64,000 nt of DNA from CAVZZV01 sp963779845 (GCA_963779845.1 CAVZZV010000001.1:62001-126000), one strand, 5' to 3'; positions 37,316 through 47,730 are shown, numbered from the stretch's first letter. The notes: a model not told the origin generated them from the sequence alone. A program made the numbers and translations.

Positions 37316-38047
37316 ATGAAAAAACTTTTTTCACTTACCATTGCATTGCTCATTGTTTCGGGCGCATATCTTTCTGCACAGGATCTGGATGAAATCCTTG
37401 ATCATTATTTTGAAGTAATTGGGCAGGATAAAATTACCAGGGTAAATACCATCACATCAGAAGGAAAAGTTCTGCAAATGGGCATGGAACTTCCCTTCGT
37501 GCTGATACAAAAAAAACCTTCTAAAATCCGGATGGAGGCAGAAATTCAAGGAACAAAATTTATTCAGGCTTATGATGGGGAAAACGGATGGATGATTGCT
37601 CCATGGACAGGTAGTCCTGATCCTCAGGACATGCCCGACGAGCAGATCAAGGCAATGAGAGATATGGGCGATATTGAAGGAGACCTGTATAATTGGGATA
37701 AAAAAGGACATGAAGTAAGCCTTATTGGGAAAGAGGATATGGAAGGGACACCGGTCTATAAAATTAAGCTCGTTAAAGAGAATGGCGACGAGTATTTATA
37801 TTATATCGATGCCGAAAACTATGTTGTCCTTCGCACAGATGTAAAAACCACGGTCCAGGGAACAGAAGTGAATAGCTCAACCTATCTTAGTAATTTCAAA
37901 CCGGTTGAGGGTATGATCATGCCCTTCAGCATGGAATCAAAAATGAACGGACAGGTTGTTTCGCAAATCATGGTTGATACCTATAGAATTGATGAACCTG
38001 TGGATGATAATGTATTCACCAAACCTGCCTCGAAAAACGCCAATTAA
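37316..38047 (+). CDS. LolA-like periplasmic protein
   Basis: A 243-residue exported protein. Signal peptide 1-21 (YLSAQD), then a LolA/LppX-like beta fold: ITSEGKVLQMGMELPFVLIQKKPSKIRMEAEIQGTKFIQAYDGENGWMI (landmark), YYIDAENYVVLRTDV and FKPVEGMIMPFSMESKMNG. Similar to proteins labelled outer membrane lipoprotein-sorting protein in this phylum, though not the housekeeping LolA. Its partner downstream starts 13 bp after its stop, so the two form an operon. Confidence 0.72.
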   Translation: MKKLFSLTIALLIVSGAYLSAQDLDEILDHYFEVIGQDKITRVNTITSEGKVLQMGMELPFVLIQKKPSKIRMEAEIQGTKFIQAYDGENGWMIAPWTGSPDPQDMPDEQIKAMRDMGDIEGDLYNWDKKGHEVSLIGKEDMEGTPVYKIKLVKENGDEYLYYIDAENYVVLRTDVKTTVQGTEVNSSTYLSNFKPVEGMIMPFSMESKMNGQVVSQIMVDTYRIDEPVDDNVFTKPASKNAN

Positions 38048-38060
38048 GCTTTGTTTTCCC

Positions 38061-41000
38061 ATGAAAATAGATAAAAAGTTTGTCTTGTCAATATTACTGA
38101 TTGTCCCTTTAAGTGCACTTATTGCCCAGTCAACCGCCGGGATTGATGCGAATACCTTTGGAGAGATCAAAGCCAGGCATGTTGGTCCGGCAACCATGAG
38201 CGGTCGTATTGCTGCCCTGGATGCTTCAAACCTCGATCCCCGGCTACTCTATGTAGGTGCAGCCAGCGGTGGGCTTTGGAAATCGGTCAATGGAGGGGTA
38301 ACCTTTAAACCGGTTTTCGATAAATATAACCAAAGTATCGGGGCGGTCGCTATCGATCAGGAGAGAACGGATACTGTCTGGGTTGGTACAGGTGAATCAT
38401 GGGTCAGGAACTCAGTATCCGTAGGAGATGGAATTTACAAGACTACTGATGGAGGCGGCAATTGGAAAAAGATGGGCCTCGATTCTTCGGAAAGGATCGC
38501 CAGGATAATAATTCACCCTTCCAATCCCGATATCGTATTCGTTGCGGCCCTCGGTCATCTTTGGAGCGGTAATGCAGACCGCGGAGTGTTCAGAACCATG
38601 GATGGGGGTCAAAATTGGGAGAAGGTCCTTTTTATTGACCAGAATACAGGATGTTCCGACCTCACGATCGATCCGGAAAATCCGGATGTGCTATACGCAG
38701 CCATGTGGGATTTCCGTAGGAAACCATATACGTTTTCTTCGGGCGGGCCAGGAAGTGGTTTGTACAAAACAGAAAATGGCGGGGACTCCTGGCGGGAGGT
38801 CACAAACGGACTCCCATCTGGGATTAAAGGAAGAATATCGGTAGCCATCTCACCGGTAGATCCTGAGATGGTCTATGCCCTGATAGAAGCTGAAAAAGAT
38901 GGGGGATTGTACAGATCCGATAATTCAGGTAAAAGCTGGAAATTGGTAAATAAGACCATCCCAATGATCGAAAGGCCCTTTTATTTTTCTCAGATCTATC
39001 CTGACCCCGTTGATTCCGGAAGGGTATATAAACCCTCTTTCAATCTGCATGTAAGCACCAATAAAGGGGAGAAATTTCAACTTGCCTACGTGGGAGGCGG
39101 CAATGTTCATGTTGACCACCATGCCTTATGGATAGGCAAAAAAGATAATAATCTACTCTATCTTGGAACCGATGGTGGAGTCTACAAGTCAATAGACAAA
39201 GGAAAAACCTGGACAATGATCAGGAATCTTCCGGTTTCACAATTCTATCGGGTCAGTATCGATATGGAAAAGCCTTATAATGTATATGGTGGATTACAGG
39301 ACAATGGATCCTGGACAGCTCCAAGTTCAAGCCCCGGAGGAATTGAAAACACGGATTGGGTGAATGTAGGATTTGGAGATGGTTTCTATGTGTTCGCCGA
39401 CCGGAACGACAATGATATTCTTTACTGGCAATCACAGGGCGGCAATTTTAACCGGAGCTACAGGAAGAGAGGAGAGATAAAAGAGATTAAACCCTACGGC
39501 GATAAATCTTTAGGAGATCTACGGTGGAACTGGAATTCAGCCATTGCCTTTAGTCCTGCATCAAATGCCATGTATGTCGGGGCACAGTATCTTTTCAAAT
39601 CTATCGACAGGGGCGATTCATGGGAAAGGATTTCCCCGGACCTGACCACCAATGACAAAAGTAAACTGATCCAGGAAAAATCCGGAGGGCTGACCATTGA
39701 CAATTCCACTGCGGAAAACTATTGTACTATCTATTCTATTTCCGAAAGCCCTGTAAATTCAAATATAATTTGGGCAGGTACAGATGATGGAAACCTTCAA
39801 ATCACCCGGGATGGTGGAAAAACCTGGGTCAATGTGGTATCAAATATTTCAGGTTTGCCCTCCAATACATGGTGTTCAAATGTTGAAGCAGGGCGCTTTG
39901 ATGAAGGGACAGTTTTTGTAACCTTTGACGGGCATCGTAATGGAGATATGAAACCCTATCTCTATAAGTCGGAAGATTATGGCGAAAGTTTCAACCTGTT
40001 GAGCGATGAAAATATTAAGGGTTATTGTTTTGATATAATTCAAGATCTGGTAAACCCCGAACTCCTGTTTCTTGGAACCGAATTTGGGCTTTTTGCGAGT
40101 ATCGACGGGGGCAGTTCATGGGCCAGGATGGAAGGCAATATTCCCCTGGTGGCAGTTCATGAAATGGTTATACATCCTGAAAAAAATGACCTTATTTTCG
40201 CTACCCATGGAAGAGGGATTATGATTATCGATGATATAAGTCCTTTAAGGGCTTTGAAAACGGAATATTTTAATCAGGAACTTACTTTTTTGCCTTCCCG
40301 GCCCTATTTGATTTCAAGTCAGGGAATACAGCAAAAATTTGGTGGGGACGATGAATTCACGGGGAGAAATCCTCCCGATGGGGTATATATCAGTTATTAC
40401 CTGAACAAAAGGCATGTTTTCGGAGACATGATAATAGAAATTTATGACAAGGAAGGGAATAAGGTGAGTACCTTACCGGCAGGGAAAAGGAAAGGAATAA
40501 ACCGGGAATTATGGGTTCCCCGTGAAAAACCTCCTAAAGTACCCGTGTCCAATAATTTATCGGCTGCAGCTACTCAGGGACCAGTACTCTTGCCCGGCGA
40601 TTATAGGGTGGTGGTTATTAAAGGAGATAAGAAATTCGAAAGCAGCATCTCCATCCTTTTTGATCCGGACCTCCCCCATTCTGAAGCCGACAGGGAATTG
40701 CAACTGAAAACGCTGCATAAGGCATATGACATGCTTGAAGAACTTGCCTTCACGGATGCAACGATTTCCAAACTATCAACAGATATCAAAGCTCTGGAAG
40801 AAAGATTAAAAAAGGAGGGGAAGTTAAAAGGATCAACCGGCAAAAAACTCAATGGTTATGTTGAGAAACTTGATAAACTGCACGAATCGATGGTTGCCAC
40901 CAAAATCGGAGGGATCACCGGAGAAGAACAGTTACGGGAAAGAATTGCCGGTATTTATGGTGCAGTGATCAGGTACTATGGAAAACCTACCGATTCACAA

Positions 41001-41156
41001 ATAGAAAGACTAAACACCCTGGAAAAGGAGCTTGACACTAAAAAAGAGGAAAGTCAAAAACTTATTACTGAACTGCCTTCGATTAACCAACTCATAAAAA
41101 GAACGGGTTCAACAGAAATTGAGGTATTAAGCCGGGATAAATTTGAAGAAGAATAA
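38061..41156 (+). CDS. Large exported BNR/Asp-box beta-propeller protein (VPS10/sortilin-like)
   Basis: A 1031-residue secreted protein. Signal peptide 1-20 (SALIAQ), then a propeller built from repeated Asp-boxes: TDGGGNWKKM, MDGGQNWEKV, ENGGDSWREV, DNSGKSWKLV, IDKGKTWTMI, IDRGDSWERI, RDGGKTWVNV, EDYGESFNLL and IDGGSSWARM. The last 250 residues are a beta-sandwich region followed by a Lys/Glu-rich helical end. Many such proteins are labelled glycosyl hydrolases, but no sialidase active site (Arg triad, FRIP) is visible; function unknown. The upstream start at 37956 lies inside the preceding gene and lacks the signal peptide, so 38061 is used. Confidence 0.85.
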   Translation: MKIDKKFVLSILLIVPLSALIAQSTAGIDANTFGEIKARHVGPATMSGRIAALDASNLDPRLLYVGAASGGLWKSVNGGVTFKPVFDKYNQSIGAVAIDQERTDTVWVGTGESWVRNSVSVGDGIYKTTDGGGNWKKMGLDSSERIARIIIHPSNPDIVFVAALGHLWSGNADRGVFRTMDGGQNWEKVLFIDQNTGCSDLTIDPENPDVLYAAMWDFRRKPYTFSSGGPGSGLYKTENGGDSWREVTNGLPSGIKGRISVAISPVDPEMVYALIEAEKDGGLYRSDNSGKSWKLVNKTIPMIERPFYFSQIYPDPVDSGRVYKPSFNLHVSTNKGEKFQLAYVGGGNVHVDHHALWIGKKDNNLLYLGTDGGVYKSIDKGKTWTMIRNLPVSQFYRVSIDMEKPYNVYGGLQDNGSWTAPSSSPGGIENTDWVNVGFGDGFYVFADRNDNDILYWQSQGGNFNRSYRKRGEIKEIKPYGDKSLGDLRWNWNSAIAFSPASNAMYVGAQYLFKSIDRGDSWERISPDLTTNDKSKLIQEKSGGLTIDNSTAENYCTIYSISESPVNSNIIWAGTDDGNLQITRDGGKTWVNVVSNISGLPSNTWCSNVEAGRFDEGTVFVTFDGHRNGDMKPYLYKSEDYGESFNLLSDENIKGYCFDIIQDLVNPELLFLGTEFGLFASIDGGSSWARMEGNIPLVAVHEMVIHPEKNDLIFATHGRGIMIIDDISPLRALKTEYFNQELTFLPSRPYLISSQGIQQKFGGDDEFTGRNPPDGVYISYYLNKRHVFGDMIIEIYDKEGNKVSTLPAGKRKGINRELWVPREKPPKVPVSNNLSAAATQGPVLLPGDYRVVVIKGDKKFESSISILFDPDLPHSEADRELQLKTLHKAYDMLEELAFTDATISKLSTDIKALEERLKKEGKLKGSTGKKLNGYVEKLDKLHESMVATKIGGITGEEQLRERIAGIYGAVIRYYGKPTDSQIERLNTLEKELDTKKEESQKLITELPSINQLIKRTGSTEIEVLSRDKFEEE

Positions 41157-41199
41157 TATTTTTGAATTTTTACAAAATGACCTGATCACTCCAGCAACT

Positions 41200-41227
41200 A
41201 AAAGGCCTCAATTTATTGAGGCCTTTT
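41200..41227. terminator. Bidirectional intrinsic terminator between the BNR gene and rnpB
   Basis: A perfect 12-bp stem AAAAGGCCTCAA / TTGAGGCCTTTT with a TTTA loop. The A and T runs at either end make it usable from both strands, ending the BNR operon on + and rnpB on -. Confidence 0.85.
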
Positions 41228-41233
41228 ATGTTA

Positions 41234-41562
41234 AAGCAGTAATTCTGTAAGCCGGGTCCTGTTTCCCAAAATTATGCGACCCCCGTCATTTATCTAAGCA
41301 GCCTACCCCCCGGCATTGGACGGGCAATCCTTAATTGCCGGTATATTTGGCTTTGCAACCTGTAAGCCGGGCGAGACAATTGTCGCCAATTGACCCGGTG
41401 AGCTCTTACCTCACCTTCTCACCCTTATCCGCCTAAGCGGACGGTTTTTTTCTTCCCCGGTACTATACCCTCGCGGATATCTCCCTTCTCAGGAGTACAG
41501 TGCCCTGTGTTGCCCGGACTTTCCTCTCCCGTGAAGGAGCGACGAGGCGAACTACTGCCTGG
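41234..41562 (-). ncRNA. rnpB: RNase P RNA (catalytic subunit, bacterial type)
   Basis: The ribozyme that trims tRNA 5' ends. Read on the minus strand it has the conserved 5' element GAGGAAAGTCCGGGC (41526-41512), GGCTGCTTAGATAAATGACGG (41300-41280 region) and the 3' element ACAGGACCCGGCTTACA (41262-41246). The ends AGGCAGTAGTTC and GAATTACTGCTT can form helix P1, which sets the borders to within a few bases. Its length is about 329 nt. Confidence 0.95.
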
Positions 41563-41586
41563 TAAAATTAATAAAAATCCTGGTTA

Positions 41587-42531
41587 TTAGTGAATGCTGC
41601 TTTTTGGCGTTTTAAAAAGCCGTGAAAATTTTCGCGACATTTTTTCCAAATTGTACTTGTAACATAAAAAGTCGCCCCAGGGATCCTCTACTTGTCGGGA
41701 ACGGTTCAGGATATTGTTAAAGGTGAAATATCTTGAATGCATAATTTCATCTTCTAATTCCTTCCAAAAGATGGGACATGCAACCGGAGCATTTCTCCTG
41801 GCTCTTAAGGAATAGGGAACGACCGAACCCTGGCCGTATGAATTTATTTTAAAATTGAGGTGAGTTTTATCATCTCTCAGATCTATATCTGTTTCAGCTG
41901 TGAAAGTTTCAGGGTAATTCCTTGTTACAAAATCCGCGATTTGCCGTGAAAAGGCCAGGGAGGCTTCAAAAGGGGACTTCCCGTCCAGGGGGACGACCAC
42001 ATGGAGTCCTCTCGATCCGGTGGTCATCAGGAAAGCATGAACCTTCATTTCATCAAATATGGACTTTAAAATGCCTGCCGCCCTGGCGGTGGTTGGGGAA
42101 CAATAGCTAGCCGGGTCCAGGTCGAAAATTAATTTATCCGGATTATTCAATTCAGGTATTTTGGAAAGCCATACATGCGGAGTAAGGCACCCCTGAGCAA
42201 CAGCATACAGCAGGGTATCTTTATTTTTGCAAATGATCAGGTTTTGCTTTTTTCCCTGTGGTTTTTGTGTAGGAATCTTTAAAGTATAAATCCATTTTGG
42301 ATAAAAAGAAGACCTCTTCCTGAAATAAAAATTTTCATCATCTATCCCATCCGGATAGGTATGGATCATCAGCGGTCTGTCCAATATCCAACCGGCAATT
42401 AATGGATACATCCAATCATAATAATCGACTACACTCTCTTTGCGGATCATGGTACCCGGAAACATAATATGATCCGGATTGGATAGGAACGATGATGGTT
42501 CCCGGAAAGAATCTGTGTTGGTGGTTTTCAT
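41587..42531 (-). CDS. Stand-alone LigD-type polymerase/primase (AEP) domain protein
   Basis: A 314-residue protein equal to the polymerase domain of bacterial DNA ligase D, used in non-homologous end joining. Motifs: FPGTMIRKESVVDYYDWM, RPLMIHTYPDGIDDENFY, motif I IFDLDP (the DxD metal ligands), motif II TTGSRGLHVVVPL and VPYSLRARRNAPV. Between these the expected third catalytic Asp (D227 in the M. tuberculosis domain) aligns with Asn in THLNFKINSYGQGSVVPYSLRAR (landmark), so catalysis may be altered or lost. No ligase, nuclease or Ku gene lies nearby in the window. The preceding 308 bp are non-coding. Confidence 0.85.
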   Translation of the reverse strand: MKTTNTDSFREPSSFLSNPDHIMFPGTMIRKESVVDYYDWMYPLIAGWILDRPLMIHTYPDGIDDENFYFRKRSSFYPKWIYTLKIPTQKPQGKKQNLIICKNKDTLLYAVAQGCLTPHVWLSKIPELNNPDKLIFDLDPASYCSPTTARAAGILKSIFDEMKVHAFLMTTGSRGLHVVVPLDGKSPFEASLAFSRQIADFVTRNYPETFTAETDIDLRDDKTHLNFKINSYGQGSVVPYSLRARRNAPVACPIFWKELEDEIMHSRYFTFNNILNRSRQVEDPWGDFLCYKYNLEKMSRKFSRLFKTPKSSIH

Positions 42532-42839
42532 CGCTTGAGCTCCTGTTTTATCGGGTTAAAATTTTGAGTGGGTAAAAACTGGCTTTAAAAATATGCCATA
42601 ACAGAAGATCTGAGACCCCGGGAAAACTAAAGTATTATTTTCCAGGAATTTATTGAATACAGATTAAAGTCTGCTGCCTTTATGCAGAACCTGCAGTGGG
42701 TATTAAATTCTACAAAAATCCCCACTTCATTCTGCACAGAACCACGGTATGCTTAATGGGATTGAAGCCCTCGGGGGTCAAAACGAGTGCTTACTATTTT
42801 ATGGCACACATTTTTCATTCCATCCTGAAATTTTCGGAT
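42532..42839. other. Intergenic region, no recognised feature
   Basis: The divergent space between the LigD-type gene and the methyltransferase. The frame of the methyltransferase stays open back to 42696, but the added residues have no homology. I see a small hairpin (CTGCTGCC to GGCAG-like, 42671-42697) of no clear meaning. Confidence 0.4.
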
Positions 42840-43644
42840 ATGAATGCACGCGAAAAGGTCAGGAAATACTATGACTCCCATTATAAGGATGAAGACAGAA
42901 GATTGGATGAGCATCCATTTGAAATTCCGGTAACCATGCACTTTGTCGACAAGTATTTAAAGGGGGGAGAAAGGATTTTTGATGTAGCATGTGGAACGGG
43001 CAGGATTGCGAAAATTCTTCTCGATAAAGGATTTAAGCTGGGACTAAATGACTTGTCTGAAAAAAATATCTCTCTGAGCAAGGAGAGACTTCTCCTCCTA
43101 TCCAGAACTGTTATTCTGTAATCAGGGTGATGCTTTGAACAGTAATGACTGGAAAAGGGAGCCATGGGATTGTATATTTATTTTGGGCCCCCTCTATCAT
43201 TTGATTAACCGGGAAAAAAGGTTGGATGTCCTCAAAAAGGCTGCGGATTCAGTTAAAGAGGGCGGATATATATTCTCTTCCTTTATGAGTAGGACTGCAG
43301 CTATGGTTTTTGGGCTAAAAGAGAATCCGGAAGGCATCCTGTTACCTAATGGGGTAAGGGAATTATGGAGTACAGGAACAGATGAAAACTTTGTAATGGG
43401 AACAGAATGGTTTGAGAATGCCTATTTTGCTCATCCCGACGAAATAGAACCCCTTCTCCTGGATGCTGGGCTTACCCCACTACACCTTGCCGGTGCGGAA
43501 GGGGTTTTCGGCGAGCGCTTCGAACTGTATCATGATTTGCCGGAAAAATTGAAAAAACCATGGATGGATTTCGTAGTGGAGCATTGCGAAAACATAAATA
43601 CCCTCAATTTGTCTAAACATTTACTGAGTATTGCTGTGAAGTAA
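42840..43644 (+). CDS. SAM-dependent methyltransferase, interrupted by a single-base frameshift
   Basis: A class I methyltransferase of about 267 residues when repaired. The first part has MNAREKVRKYYDSHYKDEDRR and the SAM motif FDVACGTGRIAKILLDKGF; the second has WDCIFILGPLYHLINREKRLDVLKKAADSVKEGG, the usual motif IV and post-motif region (landmarks). Frames switch at about 43090-43098; removing one base from CTTCTCCTCC gives ERLLSYPELLFCNQGDALNSNDW across the join (landmark). The substrate is unknown. The start at 42840 is chosen for homology to the family N-terminus. Confidence 0.8.
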
Positions 43645-43714
43645 ATAAATTCAGGAACTCCTTCAATTTTAAGAAAAGTATCCCGCTACCCTTTTCAATC
43701 TGCCAATACTTTAC

Positions 43715-43722
43715 TACTTTTG
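43715..43722 (+). promoter_or_regulatory. Promoter -7 box (TAnnTTTG type) for rocD
   Basis: TACTTTTG, 35 bp before the ornithine aminotransferase start; predicted leader of about 30 nt. No clear -33 element was seen. Confidence 0.4.
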
Positions 43723-43757
43723 ACCCTTAATTTTCTTAACACTTAAACACTTTCAAT

Positions 43758-44969
43758 ATGAATACCCAGGATTATATCTCACGTGAAGGCAAATACGGAG
43801 CTCATAATTATCACCCATTACCAGTTGTTTTGGACCGAGGGGAGGGAATTTTTGTTTGGGATGTTGAAGGAAAGCGGTATTTCGATTTTTTATCTGCCTA
43901 CTCTGCTGTAAACCAGGGTCATTGCCATCCTAAAATTGTGGATGCCATGATCAGTCAGGCAAAAAAACTTGGTTTGACCTCAAGGGCTTTTTACAATTCA
44001 GTCCTTGGTGAATATGAGGAATTTGTCAGTAAATATTTTGGTTATGACAAGGTTCTGCCCATGAATTCCGGCGCTGAAGGGGACGAAACCGCTCTTAAGC
44101 TTTGTAGAAAATGGGCTTACGAAAAAAAAGGCATTGCCGAAAATGAAGCGAAAATTATTGTTTGTGAAGGAAACTTCCATGGAAGAACCATCACCATTAT
44201 TTCCATGTCCACAGATCCCGATTCCTATAAAGGTTTCGGGCCTTATACACCCGGGTTTATAACAATCCCCTATAACGATCTTCCAGCCCTGGAAAAAGCC
44301 CTGGAGGATCCGAACGTAGCCGGTTTCCTTGTAGAACCGATCCAGGGAGAAGCGGGCGTATATGTTCCGGAGGAAGGTTTTCTTAAAAAGGCATACGATC
44401 TTTGCAAAGCCAAAAATGTGCTGTTTATAGCAGATGAGGTGCAAACAGGCATTGGACGTACCGGTAAAATGCTGGCCTGCGACCATGAAGGGGTCCGACC
44501 TGATATCCTTATTCTCGGCAAAGCAATTTCAGGTGGGGTTTATCCTGTTTCTGCTGTTTTGGCTGATGATGATATTATGCTAACCATTAAGCCGGGTGAG
44601 CATGGATCGACGTTTGGGGGGAATCCTGTGGCCGCGAAGGTTGCCATTGCCGCCCTGACAGTTATCAAAGAAGAAAAACTCGCTGAAAATGCAACCAGAT
44701 TGGGTAAAATTTTCAGGGAAGAAATGAATTCCGTAAAATCGGACATGGTCGAACTGGTGAGGGGAAAAGGTTTATTGAATGCCATCGTTATCCGTCCTAA
44801 AAATGGAAAAACAGCCTGGGATGTATGTGTGGCCTTGAAGGAAAACGGTCTTCTAGCCAAACCCACTCATGAACATATCATTCGTTTCGCCCCCCCCCTG
44901 GTGATCAATGAAGCACAGCTGAAGGAATCTATCGGAATAATCAAAAAAACTCTCTCCCAGTTTGAGTAG
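43758..44969 (+). CDS. rocD: Ornithine aminotransferase (ornithine-oxo-acid transaminase)
   Basis: PLP-dependent class III aminotransferase converting ornithine and 2-oxoglutarate to glutamate semialdehyde and glutamate. The 403 residues show the RocD-type opening YGAHNYHPLPVVLDRGEGIFVWD, NSGAEGDETALKLCRKWAY, EPIQGEAGVYVPEEGFL, ADEVQTGIGRTGKML and the PLP lysine in LGKAISGGVYPVSA, plus HGSTFGGNPVA. Length and motifs match bacterial and eukaryotic OAT closely. Expected role: arginine/ornithine to proline or glutamate interconversion. Transcribed from its own promoter. Confidence 0.94.
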   Translation: MNTQDYISREGKYGAHNYHPLPVVLDRGEGIFVWDVEGKRYFDFLSAYSAVNQGHCHPKIVDAMISQAKKLGLTSRAFYNSVLGEYEEFVSKYFGYDKVLPMNSGAEGDETALKLCRKWAYEKKGIAENEAKIIVCEGNFHGRTITIISMSTDPDSYKGFGPYTPGFITIPYNDLPALEKALEDPNVAGFLVEPIQGEAGVYVPEEGFLKKAYDLCKAKNVLFIADEVQTGIGRTGKMLACDHEGVRPDILILGKAISGGVYPVSAVLADDDIMLTIKPGEHGSTFGGNPVAAKVAIAALTVIKEEKLAENATRLGKIFREEMNSVKSDMVELVRGKGLLNAIVIRPKNGKTAWDVCVALKENGLLAKPTHEHIIRFAPPLVINEAQLKESIGIIKKTLSQFE

Positions 44970-45080
44970 CTATTGATTCCTAAGAAGAAAGGCTGCCAGC
45001 TCATTTAAAAATTGGAGCGATCACTAATAAAGGCGATGAATGGAAAGTTAGTGACACAGAGTTTTATAAGAATAGTAATT

Positions 45081-47109
45081 ATGAATCTAAAGAATAATTT
45101 AGTCCTTCTGTTAATTTCAGGACTTCTATTAAATTATGCTTGTACAACAACGGATATGGTTATAGATAAATCCAATTTGGATACCAATACACAACCGGGA
45201 AACGATTTTTACCAATATGCCAACGGCGGATGGTTAAAAACCAATCCATTACCTGCGGAATTCAGCAGGTATGGCTCATTTGACAAACTTGCCGAGGATA
45301 ATCAAAAAATAGTTAAACAACTCATTGAAGAAGCTTCTTCAGTGGAAGGAATTGATGATCCCATTAAGCGTAAAATCGGGAATTTTTATTCTGCAGGTAT
45401 GGATACTGCCCGGATTGAATCTGAAGGACTCAGGCCTATCGAAAAAGAGCTGCAATCAGTTAGGGAATTAAAAGATAATAAGGATATTATTGACCTCATA
45501 GCCGAATGGCACAGAAGTGGTAATCAGGTTTTATTTCATTTTTATGGAGCACCTGACCAGAAGAACTCGGAGATGGTTATCGCGAATATTGACCAGGGAG
45601 GTCTCGGACTCCCCGACGTGGATTATTATACTTCGGATGATCCTAAAAGCAAGGAAATTCGTGAAAAATACCTTAAAGTATATTACTCAACTCCTTAGTT
45701 TAAGCGGTGTAGATACCGTCGAGGCAGCAAATATGGCCTATTCTATATTGAATTTTGAAACCCGGTTGGCTAAAGCTTCCCTGACCCGGCTTGAAAGAAG
45801 GAACCCCCAGCTCACATATAATAAAATGAGCATTGATTCGCTGGCTGAAAAATCACCCTCCCTTGAATGGGATAAGTATTTTTCTGGAATCGGGCTTAAT
45901 GGGCTTGCTGATTTAAATGTTGGACAACCTGTATTTTTTAAGGAATTAAGCCAAATGATCAATGAACAGTCGATGGAAGACTGGAAATCCTATCTGATTT
46001 GGTCCCTCCTGAACAATTCAGCCCCTTATCTCAGTTCAGATTTTGTGCATTCAAATTTCGATTTTTATGGAAACTATTTGTCGGGGCGTAAAACACTCAA
46101 GCCCCGGTGGAAAAGGGTGATAGAGGTTGAGGACTATGCCCTTGGAGAAGCTATCGGGCAATTATTCGTTGAAAAATATTTTCCACCGGAAGCAAAATCG
46201 AGGATGCTTGAACTTGTTGGGAACCTTAAGCTGGCTTTATCTGAACGTATCCGGGGCCTCGGATGGATGACCGGCGAAACGAAGAAGGAAGCCCTCCAAA
46301 AGTTGGCAAAAATGAATGTAAAAATAGGATACCCTGATAAATGGAGGGATTACTCGGGATTGGAAGTCGGAACGGACTCTTATTTTACCAATGTTAATCA
46401 TGCCATGGCGTTCAACTTCGAATATATGCTTTCGAAGATTGGGAAACCAGTCGATCCGGACGAATGGGGAATGACTCCTCAAACGGTAAACGCCTATTAC
46501 AGCCCAAGACGAAACGAAATAGTTTTCCCTGCAGGGATTTTACAGCCACCCTTCTTCTACCTTGATGCGGATGAAGCTGTCAATTACGGTGCGATCGGAG
46601 TGGTAATCGGGCATGAAATGAGCCATGGATTCGATGACCAGGGAAGGCAATACGACCAGGAGGGAAACTTGCGTGACTGGTGGACACAGGAAGATGCGGA
46701 AAAATTCAATGCACGTACCAGGGTTCTTGTGGATCAGTTTAATGAATTTATAGTTCTGGATTCAACACGGGCAAACGGGGACTTAACCCTCGGCGAAAAT
46801 ATTGCTGATCTGGGGGGGCTCAATATATCTTTTACAGCTTTGAAAAAAGCATGGGAAAAGGAACCTCCCAAGGGAAATATCAATGGATTTACGCCTGAGC
46901 AACGGTTTTTCCTGGCATACGCGCATGTCTGGGCGCAAAACATAACCGATCAGGAAATTATGAGGAGATCAAAAGAAGATGTTCACTCACTCGGGCAGTA
47001 TCGGGTAAACGGGCCGCTTCCAAATCTTGAGGAATTCTATATTGCTTTCGGTATTGACGAAAACGCTAAAATGTGGATCCCTGCCAGGGAAAGAGCAAAT
47101 ATCTGGTAA
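45081..47109 (+). CDS. M13 family zinc metallopeptidase lipoprotein, interrupted by a single-base frameshift
   Basis: A neprilysin/PepO-type endopeptidase of about 675 residues when repaired, in the periplasm or on the outer membrane. The start at 45081 gives a lipoprotein signal with lipobox and Cys at LNYAC. The N-terminal half (NTQPGNDFYQYANGGWLKTNPLPAEF) and C-terminal half are in different frames; the switch is at AAA 45675-45677, where one A too many separates EKYLK from YITQLLSL. The catalytic region is intact: VNAYYSPRRNEIVFPAGILQPPFF, the zinc motif GHEMSHGFDDQGRQYD (HExxH) and the third ligand in GENIADLGG. The extra 23 codons upstream (45012) are unlikely to be used. Confidence 0.9.
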
Positions 47110-47118
47110 GCCTCTCTG

Positions 47119-47712
47119 TTATTTATGCCTGTCCTGAAGGATCTTCACCACCTCTTCAAAACCATATCCTTTGCTGATCAACAGCACGGTGAGATGATAC
47201 ATCAGGTCTGCAGCCTCATTGAGGAAAAGATCATCGTTGGAATCCTTAGCCTCGATAATCAATTCAACGGCTTCTTCCCCCACCTTTTGCGCAATCTTAT
47301 TGATCCCTTTTTTAAAGAGACTGGTGGTATAAGATCCCTCAGGCATTTCTGATTTTCTTTTCTGAAGGACTGTTTGGAGGTATGTCAGGAATTCAATGCC
47401 TTTTTCGTTTGTAGGTTCAAAACATGTATCCTTCCCGGTATGGCAGACGGGACCAACCGGATTGGCCTTAATGAGAAGGGTATCATTATCGCAATCGGGC
47501 AGGATTTCAACCACTTTTAGAAAGTTACCACTCTCTTCCCCTTTGGTCCAAAGCCGGCCTTTTGTACGACTGAAAAATGTCACCAGTCCTGAATCCATTG
47601 TTTTTGCCACGGCTTCCTCATTCATAAATCCAAGCATAAGGATATTTTTCGTCCCCGCGTCCTGAATAACTGCAGGGATAATACCATTTAATTTTTGAAA
47701 GTCAAGGTTCAT
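47119..47712 (-). CDS. hisIE: Bifunctional phosphoribosyl-AMP cyclohydrolase / phosphoribosyl-ATP pyrophosphatase
   Basis: Catalyses steps 2 and 3 of histidine synthesis. HisI part (about 1-110): LPDCDNDTLLIKANPVGPVCHTGKDTCF (landmark; the metal-binding Asp and Cys residues). HisE part (about 112-197): EEAVELIIEAKDSNDDLFLNEAADLMYHLTVLL (landmark). 197 residues is the usual size of the fusion. Last gene of the his operon, 18 bp after hisF. Confidence 0.96.
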   Translation of the reverse strand: MNLDFQKLNGIIPAVIQDAGTKNILMLGFMNEEAVAKTMDSGLVTFFSRTKGRLWTKGEESGNFLKVVEILPDCDNDTLLIKANPVGPVCHTGKDTCFEPTNEKGIEFLTYLQTVLQKRKSEMPEGSYTTSLFKKGINKIAQKVGEEAVELIIEAKDSNDDLFLNEAADLMYHLTVLLISKGYGFEEVVKILQDRHK

Positions 47713-47730
47713 TATTTTAAGACTTAGTTT

